Source of the DNA: Iris pallida
Lineage: Eukaryota > Streptophyta > Magnoliopsida > Asparagales > Iridaceae
Direction: 5' to 3'
Length of the DNA stretch: 64,000 bases
Assembly (NCBI GenBank): GCA_029216955.1
Contig: JANAVB010004031.1
Location: 1 to 64,000 of the forward strand
Under the pieces are notes generated by a model. The model was not told the origin of the DNA, did no database searches, and saw only the letters and a list, made by a program, of their open reading frames with translations. Each line of letters starts with the position of its first letter. Position 1 is the stretch's first letter. Below are positions 10,256 to 22,780 of the stretch, piece after piece. The translations under genes were made by a program, and so were the position numbers.

Positions 10256-12940
10256 CGTTTTTAGTGGTGGCCCATGCAGGTCGAGACTAAAGTGTAGTAG
10301 TATTCGAATTAGAGTACCACTACAGCCTGCAGTAGGAATAGAATATATATTTTGAAGGTACTCAATCACAGATAGGAACCCTTGAGATATTTCCGGGACG
10401 ACCCTGGAGAATCTTATTTAACTTCGATTTGAAAACTCTCTTTTTCCCTTGATTTAATTTATTTTACTTTTGTTGTTAAATTTGATTTTTATGGATTATT
10501 GTTGAATTTGAGTTTGTATTTATTTTGATGGAAGATTTTTGAATTTTGAATTTTGATGATAGCTGTTGCATTCGAGTTTGTATTTTGATGGATTTTGTTC
10601 ATTTTGAATTTTGATGTTCGTTAATAAATTTGATTTGATTTTGAGTATTCATTATTGATTAATTTAATTTTTGGTAAGATAAAATTATATGGGCTAGGTC
10701 ATCCTTGTTATGGAATCTAGTCTTTTATAGTCACATTAGCCAGCATGGTGAGGACATATAGTCTGATTCTGGATATATTTCTCGGGTGTGGGAATTTAAG
10801 GTTTTCGCAGCCAAGCATGCGGCACCGCGAAAATGTTAAATACCATGAATTTAGAAATATGTGCATAAGTCAAGGGCTCTGTGATTATCGTAGCCTTGCT
10901 TACTAGTATGACGAGGATTTAGAGTACCATGATTTTGGATAGACGCATATGATTATCAGATTGTACTTAAAATATTTTAAACATGTTTTCTCTACTTTTT
11001 TTTCAGTCATTCAAAAAAAAAGAGAATTATTATTGTTTGTTTTGTCTAGTTTCCTATTATTTAACTCAGGAGTAAGTTTAGTTGGTTTTATAAACCTTGT
11101 GAAATTTCTTGCTATGAGTTTTTCATAATGCAATGAATCGATGATTTTGCTAAACTTTATCTTGAATTTGATATTTTAACTCTGGATTTCAAAACGGTTT
11201 CTTCTTTAAACAGATAAGCAGAACATATTTTATCGTTATTCCTTTCTTGCTACTATTCTTGTATTAGATGATAATGAACTATCATGATTACATCAATTCC
11301 CTGTCTTGTATATAATTCGGTCAACTATACCTTGAAAACTCTTGAATTTGCATATCGTTTTTATTTGAGAAATGTTGAAGAAGTGATGTAAATCATCTAG
11401 TATGGAAATAACGTGAATGGTTATCATATGATAATTTAGTAGGAATCAAAATGTTGGATGTCAAAATTTTTTTTTTTTGAGATAGAAATGTGGTAAAGGC
11501 TTGGAATGGAATTGAGTGATAAATGTTATCAATTTAGAAACAATTGCAGAAAATTTGGTTGTGAGTAATTCACGGATGTAGTTCAAAAAAAAACTGATAA
11601 TGATAGTCGGGATCAATTTAGTTTTGAGAACTTGAATAAATTTTGGTTATTAATTCTTGAGATGTTACACATTAAGGCTATGATGTTAAATTTAAGGATT
11701 TGGTAATAGGGAAGAGATTCTAACTATATGCAATAATGATACGAAATGGAATAAGGTATTGTAAGAAATGACTAGAGACAGAGAGAACACATGGATTTTA
11801 AGTTATAGGAATTATTTTTGGATGAAAAAAAAGAGTGTAGAATTCAAAAGGATAATAATTGAAGGTGAACGTTGAAGAAATATGAAGGTTGATCTATAAA
11901 TAAGAATAAATTTTGTACGACATGGTGGTATTAGGGTTGAATAAATACGAGGCTTGATTTAAACAAGTACGAGGATTTCATAAACTGAATTTAGAGGTTT
12001 CGGATCTAAATTAAAACGAGGTGAAGGAATTTGGAATTTTGGTTAGACGAATAAGTGTTGACTCATAAATAAGAGGGGTATGTTTGGGGAAAAATATTTT
12101 TAGAAGTAGAAAATTTGTCTATGGTGATCATGGTAAAGGTTTAGATGACTAAAGGTTATAAAATTTCGATGATAGTTATATAGAGATTGATTTCATATTG
12201 GGACTTGTGAGAAAAAAAAATATGATTTAGCAAATGACAGACTTGATGGTATTAGAGAGAGATGATTAACTTGACTCCTTATGAAATCTTCCCTTGTTTT
12301 TCCCCAAAGTGTTTTCAATATCATTGAATCCTAGTTTCCTTAATCATGACCAAATCAACTTCGATTATTTTTCTTATCTTGGGTTGTACTTAATTTTGAT
12401 TGTGACCCGAATCTCTATCCTTGTATGCTCGATCTCAGACCTTGTTGAACCTGTCCTCCATATTGCCTAAATCTTGATTTCCCCAATTTGATCAACTTAG
12501 ATCGTATCGAGACTAAATATTTTTTAATATATATTGTGATTGGTTTTCCATGCAAGTGACTTTCATTTTTAACTTTAATTTTTATTTTTCTGAACCCTTT
12601 ATAGATAATTGGTAGTTATCTTTCCTTATTTTTATGATAAATACCAGTTTTCATATAGGATGGTAGACTGCCTTACAGTTTTGATGGTTTGTTGTTTTTT
12701 TGTAACTTTTGTTTAGCACCCTAGACTGCTTGTGTGTTTGATACCCTATGACCCTTCCGGTTAGCATGACTAGTATACCTAGATGAGACTTCATTGTCAC
12801 CGTATGCCATGACCCTGTATGCCGTTCTTTTTTGATGTTATGTTTTATTTAAGTTCTGGAACTTTTATTGTGGGGGTTTGACCTAGAGGGAGTATGGACA
12901 TTTTAATTTCGAGGACGAAATTTTTATAAGGGGGGTAGGA
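10256..12940 (+). other. LARD-1 internal domain, non-coding
   Basis: 2.7 kb of AT-rich sequence with no ORF over 60 codons and no retroviral motif on either strand. I see no tRNA-Met primer site after 10255; a GTGGTGGCCCATG stretch lies 11 bases in. The only element signal is at the right end: TTTCGAGGACGAAATTTTTA at 12907 followed by the polypurine tract. Confidence 0.75.
12928..12940 (+). other. LARD-1 polypurine tract
   Basis: AAGGGGGGTAGGA directly before TGTGAGCACCC of the 3' LTR. It sets the element on the plus strand. Confidence 0.8.
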
Positions 12941-14029
12941 TGTGAGCACCCTGAATTTTGGGTTGAATTTTTTTTTTCATTTTATTTTATTTTCCTGATT
13001 ATTTGGTTTTGATAAATATTTTATTTTATTTATTTATCTGTAAGTGTACTCTTTCATGCCATTGATATTTGGAGTATCAGGGATGTTCAACTCTGGAAAT
13101 CTTCTTCACGAGTTTTGGAGTGGACACGATTACCTTCATGACGGTATATAGTGTCCCATCCAAACTTATTCTCTTGTGCTCTTTCTGCTTCGCTGAACTT
13201 CGGGTCGATTTAGACCATTTGATTGATATTTATTTTCCCACTCTTTTTCTTGATCATTTTCAGCGCGTTACCATGACTTTTAAATTGGGAGCGGAAGACC
13301 AGTCAGTTTCTTGAAACCAACTCCTCATTGATGATCTACTCGAGTCGCTCGCCGTCCATGACCTTCGTGTCCCACTCAGACACGTCGTTTTGTGCTCCAT
13401 TTGATTCGCACAACTTTCCCGACACGTGACCCGATTTTATTTCACTCCACGGCGTCACACTCATCTTCCAACTTGATTTGTGGGTCCCCTGTCGACCAAA
13501 ACCTGTCAGCCCCAACTATGGACATGGCCCACATTGAGCCTACTACCCGTCCGCCACTTGTGTCCTATTTATCGGAATCCCTATGTGCTATTTATTTGCC
13601 CATGATCATCAACGTCTAATTTTTAATTCTATTATTGCATCATGTCCAGTTTTGATCCAATTCGGCTCCACCGAGTCCAGTTCAGCTCCATGTTGCCCTC
13701 CATCGGGACACCCTCATTTTTCGTGTCCAAAAATAATATTTAATACCATGTTTACTTATTTTAATAATTGTTTAAACTCCCATTTGTTTAATTCCCAGTG
13801 GAATGGACAATTTCCCTCTAATTTAATCCTAGCCTCTGATTTCCTTCTTTAAATCCTAACCATTAATTTTCCCTCACATTCAAAACCCCCTCCTCACAGC
13901 ATGTGCCGGCCCTAACTTTTATGGGAGAGCAACTTTTTACTTTCTCTCTCACTCTCACATTATTACCATCTTATTCATCTCTCTCTCTCTCTTTCTATTG
14001 TTTTTAAACAATCACAATAGCTACTCCAC

Positions 14030-14500
14030 ACCACAGCCCGACATCCTTCCCCCACACAACCCGACCACCACCTCAGTCCAGTCACCTCCGTCGTGGCCTG
14101 GCCATCGGCCACCCTCCGAGTAATCTCTCCATTTCCTCCTCCTACTTTCCTCCATCTCCTCCACCTCATTCAAACCAACCACCACTGTCGACCAAACTCC
14201 ATCTCCTCCACCTTCCCATGGCACACCACCACCATCCTCCCGCCGCGCCAGGCCGCACCAAGCAGCGCCTCCGCCAGGCCAAGCGCGCCGTGCCGTCGCG
14301 TGCCACCAGCGCGTGCAGCTGGCAGCAGTAGCTGCAATGGCAGCACAGCGCGTGCCCCTTGTCGCGCGCGGACGAGCGCGTGCAGTGCCTTCGCCGGCCA
14401 CGCGTCGCCGTGGCCGTGTTCCCCTACCTTGGGTAAACTTCGACGACCCCCCTGGGTCCGCCACCTCGCTCCCCGGCGTGACCTATAGGCGATTTGTGCG
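14030..14500. other. GC-rich, CpG-rich segment of the LARD-1 LTR
   Basis: About 470 bases of high GC with many CG dinucleotides (GCGCGTG, CGCGCG) inside an otherwise AT-rich LTR, preceded by a CT-microsatellite leader (13978-13992). It may be the transcribed start of the LTR. Overlapping ORFs in several frames on both strands are a by-product of GC content. Confidence 0.6.
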
Positions 14501-14879
14501 TTTTGAACGACGTCCCGTCGTGACGCGCGCGGGATCGAGTTCGTTTTGGCGCCCCATCGCAGCAACTTCGCACGCATTTTTCCGGAGATCCGACCGTTGG
14601 ATCGGCGATTTCTTCGGTCCGTCGCAATATCGGTATATCCACCTTCGCTCATGTCAATTTTCGTCCGTTAATTTTATCGTTTGATACATGAAAACCGGCC
14701 ACCAAGTTGACCGTTTAAATTGTATTAAATTTGGACAGTTTCGCGGGGCCAACTTCGTCAGCTTGTATCTCCTCCAACGCAGCTCCGTTTGGCATGCTAC
14801 CAGTTCCGGTGCGAAGCTGGTATAACCCTCTTGCTACCCCTCCAGTTTCGTTTCATTGTGAGCTTGTTTGATTGGTTGA

Positions 14880-15550
14880 ATTCGACGCCAAAGTTGGTCG
14901 TCCGAATTCGTAATTTCCAACTTGTAAAATTCTATTTTTGAACACGAGACTCCAGATTTCATTTTTGACACCACCATTAGACTTGTGGCGTCGTTCTGGC
15001 ATGTTTTCATATAAAATTTATTAGATTTGGAGAACGTGGGCCCGGACACGTTTTTCGGTGCAAAACGGGTCCCACTTTCTGGGTAAACGGGACTTTTTGA
15101 CGCCGGCTCATCAAAATCCAATTCCGGATATACCGTTGAGTTTGTATCGTCATTCTAGACTCGTTGACATATAATTTGCTAGATTTTGGTGGACATTGGG
15201 TCTGGCACGCATTTCGGTACAAGTCGGATACCAATATCCGGGTCAACGGGTCATTTTGAGATCGGCTTATCGAAATCCAATTTCGGAGATACCGTTGAGT
15301 TCGTATCATCATTCTGGACTCGTTGACAGGTAGTTTACTGAGTTTTGAGAACTTTGGCTCCGGCACGCATTTCCGTACAAACCGGAATTCCAAGTTCTGG
15401 TCAACGGGCCAAAATGAGATCGGGTCAACGGAATCCAATTCTGGAGATAACGTTGGGTTCGTATCGACATTCTGGTTTCGTGGACATATAATTTGTTATA
15501 TTTTGTAGACTTGTTTTCTTGCACATTTTTCGGTGCAAAACGGCTCCGAC
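14880..15550 (+). repeat. Tandem array, about 159-bp unit, four copies
   Basis: The landmark CRTTCTRG recurs at 14992, 15151, 15310 and 15468. Each is followed by TCGTGGACATATAATTTG-like sequence, TGGCACGCATTTCGGTACAA-like sequence and GGTCAACGGG. Units have diverged by substitution but keep their length. Confidence 0.8.
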
Positions 15551-16429
15551 ACGGACACCGTTTTGACCCAAAATTACCTTTTTGCCCTTGTGTCCAAATT
15601 GGACCGATGGGTAGGCTATCCTAGTTAATTTGACCATTCTGGACACGTTGGCGATGTTCATTTCATCGTCCGACAATGTTTGTTGATAATTTCTCTGAGT
15701 TAACCTTTTTTTTATAATTAGTTAATAATTAATTCATATAATGTTCGTATTTCGGGATTAGTACAACGAAACTGAGATCAGTCAATTCCAGTGATCTCAC
15801 ATCGCTGAAATTGACAAGTTGGATACGTGGATCACTATAATAAGATTATCAACCTTACCGATAATCTTCTTATCTCGATTTGCGTGCCGTAAGTTTCGAC
15901 GTACAAATAACGAAGTACACTTTATATTAGACTAGAATTGACCCTGTTTGACCAGAGTTGACCAGTTGACCCAAAGACAACTATAAGTCAACACTTGACC
16001 TAGTTTAACTAGATTATTGACCGGAGTCGACCTAGGATTATTTTGACTTAGAAGAACCTAGAATAATGTAGATTGATTATAGAGATTCATTTATTACAAC
16101 TTGAATACCTTGTAACCTGTGTTGCTTTAAATAGGACTCTGTGGCTTCAGTGGGACCCCCTATACTTATCAACTGTTCAGGTTATCGAGGCAAGTACATT
16201 CTCTGTTCATTTCATATCCTGCGTAGAATTATTTCCTGCAGTAGATTACTTTACTTGTACTGTCATGTTGGTCACACGGATTGGTACTATATGGATCCCT
16301 TCTTGAGATGTTATCCTTATGGAGCATCGGGTACTCTATGTTTCGTTGATTCTTCGATCACTTGTGACATATACTCTTATAATCACAGAGTCATCCTGGA
16401 ATCCTTATCCCATTTATGGGTCTACTATG

Positions 16430-16493
16430 TATCACCTTTGTGGTCTATCACCTTCGGGGTCTATCACCTTCGGGGTCTATCACCTTCGGGGTC
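16430..16493 (+). repeat. 16-bp tandem repeat, four units
   Basis: Four units of TATCACCTTCGGGGTC, the first with two changes. The 5' LTR has three units at 9450-9497. The unit number changed after or during the last transposition. Confidence 0.9.
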
Positions 16494-17251
16494 TGAACAT
16501 AGTATCATAACATAACCTGGCTGGATCCTTGTGTATTGATTGGGGGTACGGGGGAGTAGAATTTGGACATGTGAATAATACACCAGTAGTTTTTTATCAG
16601 AATCATTCCTTAGTGTCTTATCAGAATCATCCCAGGCCATTTACATGTTCATATTGTACTCTGACTCACTAGTCACATGCTAGTTCTCTATGTATAGTAG
16701 ATATTTCTATTACAGTTATCTCTCTGTTTACATACTGTTTTCTTTCAGTACCTGTATCTTACTTTACTGCATGTTATATGTTTTCTAACCTGCTATGATC
16801 TGTTGAGATGTACTGTACTCGCTCCAGTCCTGACTGGACCTGTTGATAAATTTTACAGATAGCCTGGAGGTGCCTGCTAGCCTAGAGGAGACACTTTAGA
16901 GGTTGTTTAGGTAGTTATTTCATTTTGTCTGGAGTTGTATTTACTTTGTGGATTACTGTATCTTTATTTGAGTTTTGAGATGTACTTCTGGGTTCATGTA
17001 TCTTAGACACTCAGACTTCTATCTCCTGTATTTATTTTGGATTTCATGTTTTATCTATCTTTATCATGCTCTACGTTAGATGTGATTGAGTTTGTATCTG
17101 CTATGTCACCCCCATTCGGGGAGTATAAACTGTTTAGTCTTATACTGTTAGATACATTGAGACCTAGGACAGCGTTCTACCGCCGACACTGCGGCGTAGA
17201 CTGGGCGTTGTTACGTTCTCGTGCCCTAACTCTAGGGTACGGGTCGTGACA

Positions 17252-17559
17252 AACATTTCATATATGGTACATTTATCTTTTACAAAATTGATACCATAAC
17301 CATTATCAGCCAAATGACTTATGCTTAGAAGGTTATGTTTCAATTCTGTGACTAGCCAAACATCCTTTATTACTGGATAAGGAGATATATCGATAGTGCC
17401 ATTACCAATAATATCACCTCTCAAATTATTTTCGAAGGAGACATATCCTTCTTTCTTCATCGATAGCATGGCGAACAAAGATGCATCACCAGTCATATGT
17501 CGCGAACATCCGCTATCGAGGATCCACTTGGTTTTACCATGAGAGGGTTGAGGGTCCAC
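17252..17559 (-). pseudogene. pol: Copia-2 protease, truncated
   Basis: The frame starts after a TAG (17560-17562), in the +1 frame relative to gag, and overlaps the gag end by 26 bases. It contains KWILDSGCSRHMTGD (aspartic protease active-site region), GYVSFENNLRGDIIGNG and ELKHNLLSISHLADNGY, as in Copia-1. It is cut at 17252 by LARD-1; codons past that point are LARD LTR sequence. Confidence 0.9.
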
Positions 17560-19364
17560 CTACAAAACAAGTAGATGAATCCTTTGGTACCCATTTACTG
17601 AAGGGTCCATATTGATTAGTTTTATGTCTCCAGAATAAAGTGTGATTGTCAATAAGTTTCCTTGCTAAACAATACTGTGATATGTGTCTATGTGTACCAT
17701 AATATGTGCAAGTTAGTTTAGAACCAGTGGTGGTTGAAACTGTGTTGACATGCTTATTTGGTTTCTTGGAAAACCTATAAGTGAAAGCATGATGATAGTC
17801 GTGTTTCTTCCGTGCTTTCTGATTTTTAGTCCTCTTTAGTTTATGCTTAGCATTAGGACTAAACATAGGCCGTGTCACAGGTATTGCCTGTTTGCCTAAC
17901 TTGATTTCTAACTTTTTAGAAATTGCAACAGACTCCTCATATCTAGCAGTCATATCTGAGAGTCTTTGTTCTGTGACTAAGTGCTTCTTCTTCTCTATGT
18001 CATATAACTCTTGTATTTTGACATAGTCTCTTTCTTTCTTATCAACCTTGAGGATAGCCCCATGATAGTCTACTTTGAGTTTGGCTATCTCTTCCGTGTT
18101 ACCGGTAGTAGACGTCTCTTTAATATCTTCAATAAGGCTGGACAGTCTAGCTATCTCGGTTGTGCATGCCTTAATTTCTTTTCGAGATTGGTTATACTTG
18201 TCAAGCACAGTTCTGTGTTCTTCAAGTAATTCGCTAAAGGCATTTTCTAATTCATCGAAAGTAAAATCATCATATAGAGGGTTTGAGGATACCTTATCAA
18301 ATGCCATACGACAAACATTGGCATTTCTGCATGGTCTGTCTTCTTTCTCTGTATTACTGGCATCACTTTTATGCCAGATACTTGTGTTGGCATACTTTCG
18401 ACTGGTTGTTGCTTTTCTGCTTGATCTTGATCTGTCATATGGACTGCTTTTCTTCGAAGTTGGACAGTCCTTCTTCATGTGCCCTGACTTCTTGCATCCA
18501 AAGCATATGGTTTCATCTTCATTGCTTTCTTGGATATCTCTCTTCCTTCTGTTTGATTTCTCAAACTTTAGGATTTTTCTGGAGTTCTTCAATAGTAGGG
18601 CTTGTTCATCACCACTTGATGATTCTTCATCAAAATCATTGCATATAGATTTTTTGACTTGAGCTTTGAAGGCAATAGACTTTTGTTTTGGGGTAGCTTC
18701 TTCAAACTCTTGCAGATCAAGCTCATGGGTCATGAGCTTGCCCATCAGCGTTTCCAAAGACATGGTGGTGAGATCGTTTCCATCAATGATTATTGTTTCC
18801 TTCGGGTTCCAGTTCTTGGTTAGAGCCCGTAGCACTTTTCTGATCTTCTCATGATTGCTGTAATACTTACCAAGAGATTGTAAAGGATTAGTAATATCAA
18901 GAAAATGTGTAAACATCTCTGTAATTGACTCACCTGGTTTCATCTTAAAGGATTTATATTCCTATGTTAGTCTATTAATTTTGGATTCCTTCACTTAGGA
19001 AGTACCTTCATGAGTTACCTCAAGAAGTTTCCAAATCTCATGAGATATTTTACAGGTTAAAACTCTGTTAACTCCGTTTTGTTAATTGCACAGAACAGTG
19101 CATTGATGGCACGAGCATCTAGACTAGCCTTAGCTTTTTCAGCTTCTGTATATTTGTCATGAGGCTTGTCTACAAGCTGGCCGTCAACCACTGTAGGTGC
19201 CGGTTTCTTATAACCGTCAACAACTATAGACCAAAGATTAGAGTCAAGAGACTTTAAGAAGAAAGTCATCCATATTTTCCAGCAGGTATAATTTGTACCT
19301 TCAAATAGTGGGGTCTATTTGTGGATTGCTCTTCACCATTGAATATTGATTTCATGGCTGCCAT
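17534..19364 (-). pseudogene. gag: Copia-2 gag, decayed
   Basis: ATG at 19364. A 1-base loss upstream of 19270, a frameshift near 19060 and two TAG/TAA changes (CAG or CAA codons) near 18960-19010 break the first third. From 18943 a 469-codon frame is open to TAA at 17534. It contains the capsid part (MFTHFLDITNPLQSLGK), knuckle CFGCKKSGHMKKDC, a long coiled coil (LIEDIKETS ... VAISKKLEIKLGKQ) and a second knuckle degraded to CTYYGTHRHISQYC (third position C to Y). It binds RNA and assembles particles in the family; this copy is not functional. Confidence 0.9.
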
Positions 19365-19400
19365 ATATACTCTCTGAGGTTTTTAATATTAGAATATAAC

Positions 19401-19414
19401 CTGCTCTAATACCA
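19401..19414 (-). other. Copia-2 primer binding site
   Basis: On the minus strand TGGTATTAGAGCAG, initiator-Met tRNA type with one change, two bases from the LTR. Confidence 0.85.
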
Positions 19415-19416
19415 AT

Positions 19417-20514
19417 TGTAGGACCGTTGAGCACCTCTAGAGGGGGGTGAATAGAGTGAGTGCGAGTGCAGCAAAAAATAATCACCAATTTAAAATTTAA
19501 ACTATGGCAGTAAATAAGAGAAAGTAAATAAATAAAGTAAGAGATAGAAAGATCAAACTCAGTGACACAGCGATATATACTGGTATCCTTCTGAGAGGAC
19601 TAATCCAGTCTCGAGTACTCTTACTCAATGTTAATCCACTAAGGCACAAGCTAATTGAGAGCTTGTAGTCTCTTATAATAACGTGCTTGGTGACAAGTGC
19701 ACGACCAACTTCACAACACCGTGCTTGGTGACGAGCGCACGACCGGCTCCACAACAAAGATAATTATTATACTTTGAACAACCTCTTTACAACTCTTGAA
19801 CACCAAAAGACTCTAGATCGAAATAGATATTACTGGCTTTTGGCTAAGAAGAGTATAGGTGTGATATGAAAGCTTTTGATCGGGCGAAAAAACTTATTGA
19901 ATGGAGAAGAGAAGATAAAGAATGAATGAGTGATTTGAAATAAAAAACTCTCTCATATTTATAGGTGTTTTCTGAGACTAAACTTTGGCAGAGTTCTGGC
20001 AGAGTTTTGATGCAAAGATTTTGCATATGTACGTTGCATACAGATTTGGAGGCAACGAATATTTGAATTCAAACAGACCGAACTCGGGCAGAGTTCGGAC
20101 CGAACTCGGGCCGAACTCGATTTGAGTTCTGTCTAGGAGAATTTTGAATATTTGTCAAATTCTATTACAAAAATAAATTTGAACTTTTGATAAAATAGAA
20201 TAAGAATAGGTAGCCTTTTTAGAAATATGGACTGAGATTAACCTAAGCCAGTATTACCTAGTCGATCTTACAATTTAAATCCTAGACTCAATAAAGATAA
20301 GATATATAATAAATTGTAAAATGACTCGGCCTGGATCCCAATAAAAGTAATCTTCAGATAGATGATTTGTGTGCTTGATGATGCAATAGTATGACGCTTG
20401 TTGATATTGATTTCACACATCCTGAAATGATTAGCAGCAGTCTGTATATTTTGTGTATTGACTTAAGTCCATATCGATTATTAAAATAGGGTGTAACCAT
20501 GGAATTGGCCAACA
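19417..20514 (-). repeat. Copia-2 5' LTR (about 1098 bp)
   Basis: On the minus strand it starts TGTTGGCCAATTCC at 20514 and ends GGTCCTACA at 19417. A TATA box (CCTATAAATATG) lies near 19955-19966. Inverted-repeat motifs of the GAGTTCGG/CCGAACTC type occur at about 20088-20125. The flank ACCTT (20515-20519) is the presumed target duplication. Confidence 0.82.
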
Positions 20515-21968
20515 ACCTTGTGTAGTTGTTATCCGAAGTCGTAGTTCGTGCCACATTGATCATTATAGTATACCAGGAATCCTACCAGGCAAGATATCTT
20601 GCCATTTGCTATTTATTTATTTAGCTCATATTTCATACATTATTTATTATTTTTTTATGCAAAATAAATTGTGATACATGGCATAACTTGTTAGAACTTA
20701 CCGTTCAGTTATATTTTCTACTATGTATTATTTTTTTACATATTAAACCTAGCTTTAAGTGACCACCTTTGTGTGTTGCATTCATAGGCCTTGACACTTT
20801 TTATATCATGAAGTTGTGAGTCGCATATAGGACTCGGACATGCGTGATTGACTTGCCACCAGTACGTATAAGCCGTGCGATAGGAATAACCGCTAATAGA
20901 GGTTGCATACTTAGTTTGACTTAGCGGTTAATAGAGGTTTTGTGTTGCGGATACAACATAGTAGGCATTGGACGGGGAGGACAATACCTTAGCGTGTGGG
21001 CTACGATGCATTTTTCCTTGTGACCCGGATGCTCCGTTGGAGATACAGGGTTGATGACCTCCATTGATTACTGACGGCCATTGGCGTTCTTCGGAACGTT
21101 ATGCTCTTATTGATTGGGCCTCTAGTGCCCCAATGGGGGACCATACCGATCCCTTTTTAGCCAGGGCCCATGCATTGGAGGATGTTCTTAAAAACTGCAT
21201 ACACTTATACTTGTTAGGCACCCTTATCCGTTAGGTATGAGTACTCTTGGTTTGGGTACTTGTATCTGACCGTGGCTTGGAACAATAACTTGTCGCAAAT
21301 TAGTTCGCCACATCTTGTCCTTGTTTGGTTGTAGGTGTGGCTTACTACTCCGATGAGAAGGTATTGAACCTTGTTGGGATCCGAATACCATATTGGATTC
21401 GTAACTTAGAAAGATACTTTATCGTGGATTAGTGTGCCATCTCCTGCCTTTGTTTGGTTGGGGGGATGGTACGCTAATTCAAATGGTGAGGTATTGGACC
21501 ATGTTATGATCCGATCTTACTTATTATTATTGAGCAGTATTTATTCAGTTTATATGACACGATATTTTGTATCTTGTTACGTCCCTCTGAGGACCTGGTG
21601 ATCTCTCCAGGTGTGTGCTCGTCTTTCGCAGGTGTTCTAGCCATGTCCATGATCATCTCTACTTTTTCGAGGATGATTGCACTTTGATCGTCTTCGCTTC
21701 GCTCACCCAACTCTTTCTTTTGTTATGTATTTCTTTTCATAGTTGGTAGTAGATTTGTCTCCGTCCAACTACATGTACCAATGACAATTTCATAGTTGAG
21801 TATATGATATCTTTTCATTTTGTGGATGAGATTAGTTAGCCTTGGTTTTACTGCATTCACAGCTTATGTATACATACAAGGATTCCATATAATAGAGTAT
21901 ACTTTGTATGTATACAGCTGGCATGTCTACGTACTTAGTCATACGTATTTTGGGACTGGGGCGTTACA
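20515..21968 (+). repeat. LTR Y, gypsy-type LTR remnant
   Basis: About 1.45 kb without a gene, between Copia-2 and the Tat 3' LTR. The right end reads GGACTGGGGCGTTACA, much like the Tekay LTR end GGGGCGTGACA in this window, then Tat LTR sequence starts. GGACCTGGTGATCTCTCCAGG (21592) recurs in diverged form in LARD-1 (9840) and near 60595, which suggests related LTRs and plus orientation. The left part is cut by Copia-2. Orientation is tentative, since the reverse complement also begins with a typical LTR start (TGTAACGCCCC). Confidence 0.6.
21270..21515 (+). repeat. About 128-bp direct duplication in LTR Y
   Basis: Two diverged units share TTGTTTGGTTG (21321, 21450), GGTATTGRACC and GATCCGA at matching spacing. 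Confidence 0.65.
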
Positions 21969-22422
21969 ACGACGGAGCTAAAATATGGCAGTTGGAGATT
22001 CGGCTGTTGCTGAGATCTTGGGTTGTTTGTACCCCATTCGTAGGCATAACTGAATCAAAATGACACGTGGCATGATCCTATGGCTCAAAATCTCAGATTT
22101 GGTGGAGGGTGATATGTCAGGATGCGTCTAGGATCTGGCCCATAGGAAGACTTGGTCTATAACTTTTAGGAGTCACAAGCAAGCCTGGGCACATGGCTTT
22201 TGAGGCGCCTGCAGATGTTTGGGCACATGGCTATGGAGGCACATGCGAGTGATCAGTCGGCCACGTGGCGGGGTACAGCTATAACCGATAGAATAAGTAA
22301 TGATGAAGCTGACGTCGACGGCTATTCATTTTTTGTGAAAGCTGTCGACTGTTCAGTCTTCGAGAAGCGTTCTGCCAACTCTGTCACATAGCATTAAATG
22401 CTTAATGGTGACGAGCCTGACT

Positions 22423-22518
22423 GGGCACATCATTTTGTGCTCCACTGGATGCATTGTTCTATGCTCATTTGGGCATATTGTTCTGTGCTCCACTGGGTGC
22501 ATTATTCTGTACTCCACT
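22423..22518. repeat. 24-bp tandem repeat, four units (Tat 3' LTR)
   Basis: Units read GGGCATATTGTTCTGTGCTC plus CACT with changes. The 5' LTR has exactly five units (53438-53557). Long ORFs across it on both strands are repeat-driven. Confidence 0.85.
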
Positions 22519-22780
22519 GGGCACATTGATACGGGGCGCATGGTGCTGACGAGTGTATCCGCCGCGAGGCGCATACTCATTGGTCAGTCTTTGTCGATTT
22601 TTTTGAGGCATTAATGACTTTTTTGATGCTGAATTCGAAAGAGCAGATTCATCACCATAAATGCAAGTTTATTGTACTGAATTCGGAGAGACTGCTACTT
22701 GGCGCATGGGTACGAGTTGCCCCGGCCTAGAAATAGTTTTGTGAAGAGAAGTTTGCTTCTTATTTCACTTTTCTTTTCAA

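Larger units (their letters stand above)
9394..17251 (+). mobile_element. LARD-1: non-coding LTR element with 4.3-kb LTRs, host of Copia-1
   Basis: 862 bases (9394-10255) match 16374-17251 and end at the same point (GGGTCGTGACA). The stretch before 12941 has the gypsy-type end (ATTTCGAGGACGAAA and a GGGGGG polypurine tract). The layout is therefore 5' LTR (cut by Copia-1, rest outside the window), 2685-bp internal region, 4311-bp 3' LTR. The internal region has no gag or pol, so the element must rely on enzymes of an autonomous relative. The size class fits the large retrotransposon derivatives (LARDs) of plants; kinship with chromodomain gypsy elements is inferred from the polypurine-tract neighbourhood. 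Confidence 0.82.
12941..17251 (+). repeat. LARD-1 3' LTR, complete (4311 bp)
   Basis: Starts TGTGAGCACCCTGAATTTTG and ends GGGTCGTGACA. It holds an AT-rich start, a GC-rich part (14030-14500), a tandem array of about 159-bp units (14880-15550) and a 16-bp array (16430-16493). ORFs inside it (14021-14684, 15007-15438) follow these compositional features and show no protein family. The element inserted into Copia-2: copia protease sequence resumes at 17252. Confidence 0.88.
17252..20514 (-). mobile_element. Copia-2: Sirevirus-type element, 5' part only
   Basis: Read on the minus strand: LTR, primer binding site, gag with two zinc knuckles, and the start of protease, then an abrupt stop at 17252 where LARD-1 begins. 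The missing pol and 3' LTR should lie beyond LARD-1, outside the window. It inserted into LTR Y. Its LTR differs from that of Copia-1, but gag shares YKKPAPTVVDG and KASLDARAINALFCAI-type blocks. Confidence 0.9.

Noticed and set aside
14021..14684. Overlapping ORFs of 120-160 codons on both strands
   Set aside because: They coincide with the GC-rich segment of the LARD-1 LTR, are open in several frames at once, and show no domain.
15007..15438. 143-codon minus-strand ORF with internal repeats
   Set aside because: It is the translation of the about 159-bp tandem array; the period is a multiple of three, so one frame stays open by chance.
22353..22614. Paired ORFs on both strands, repeated at 53416-53626
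   Set aside because: They are driven by the 24-bp array in the Tat LTRs; unit length is a multiple of three and free of stops.
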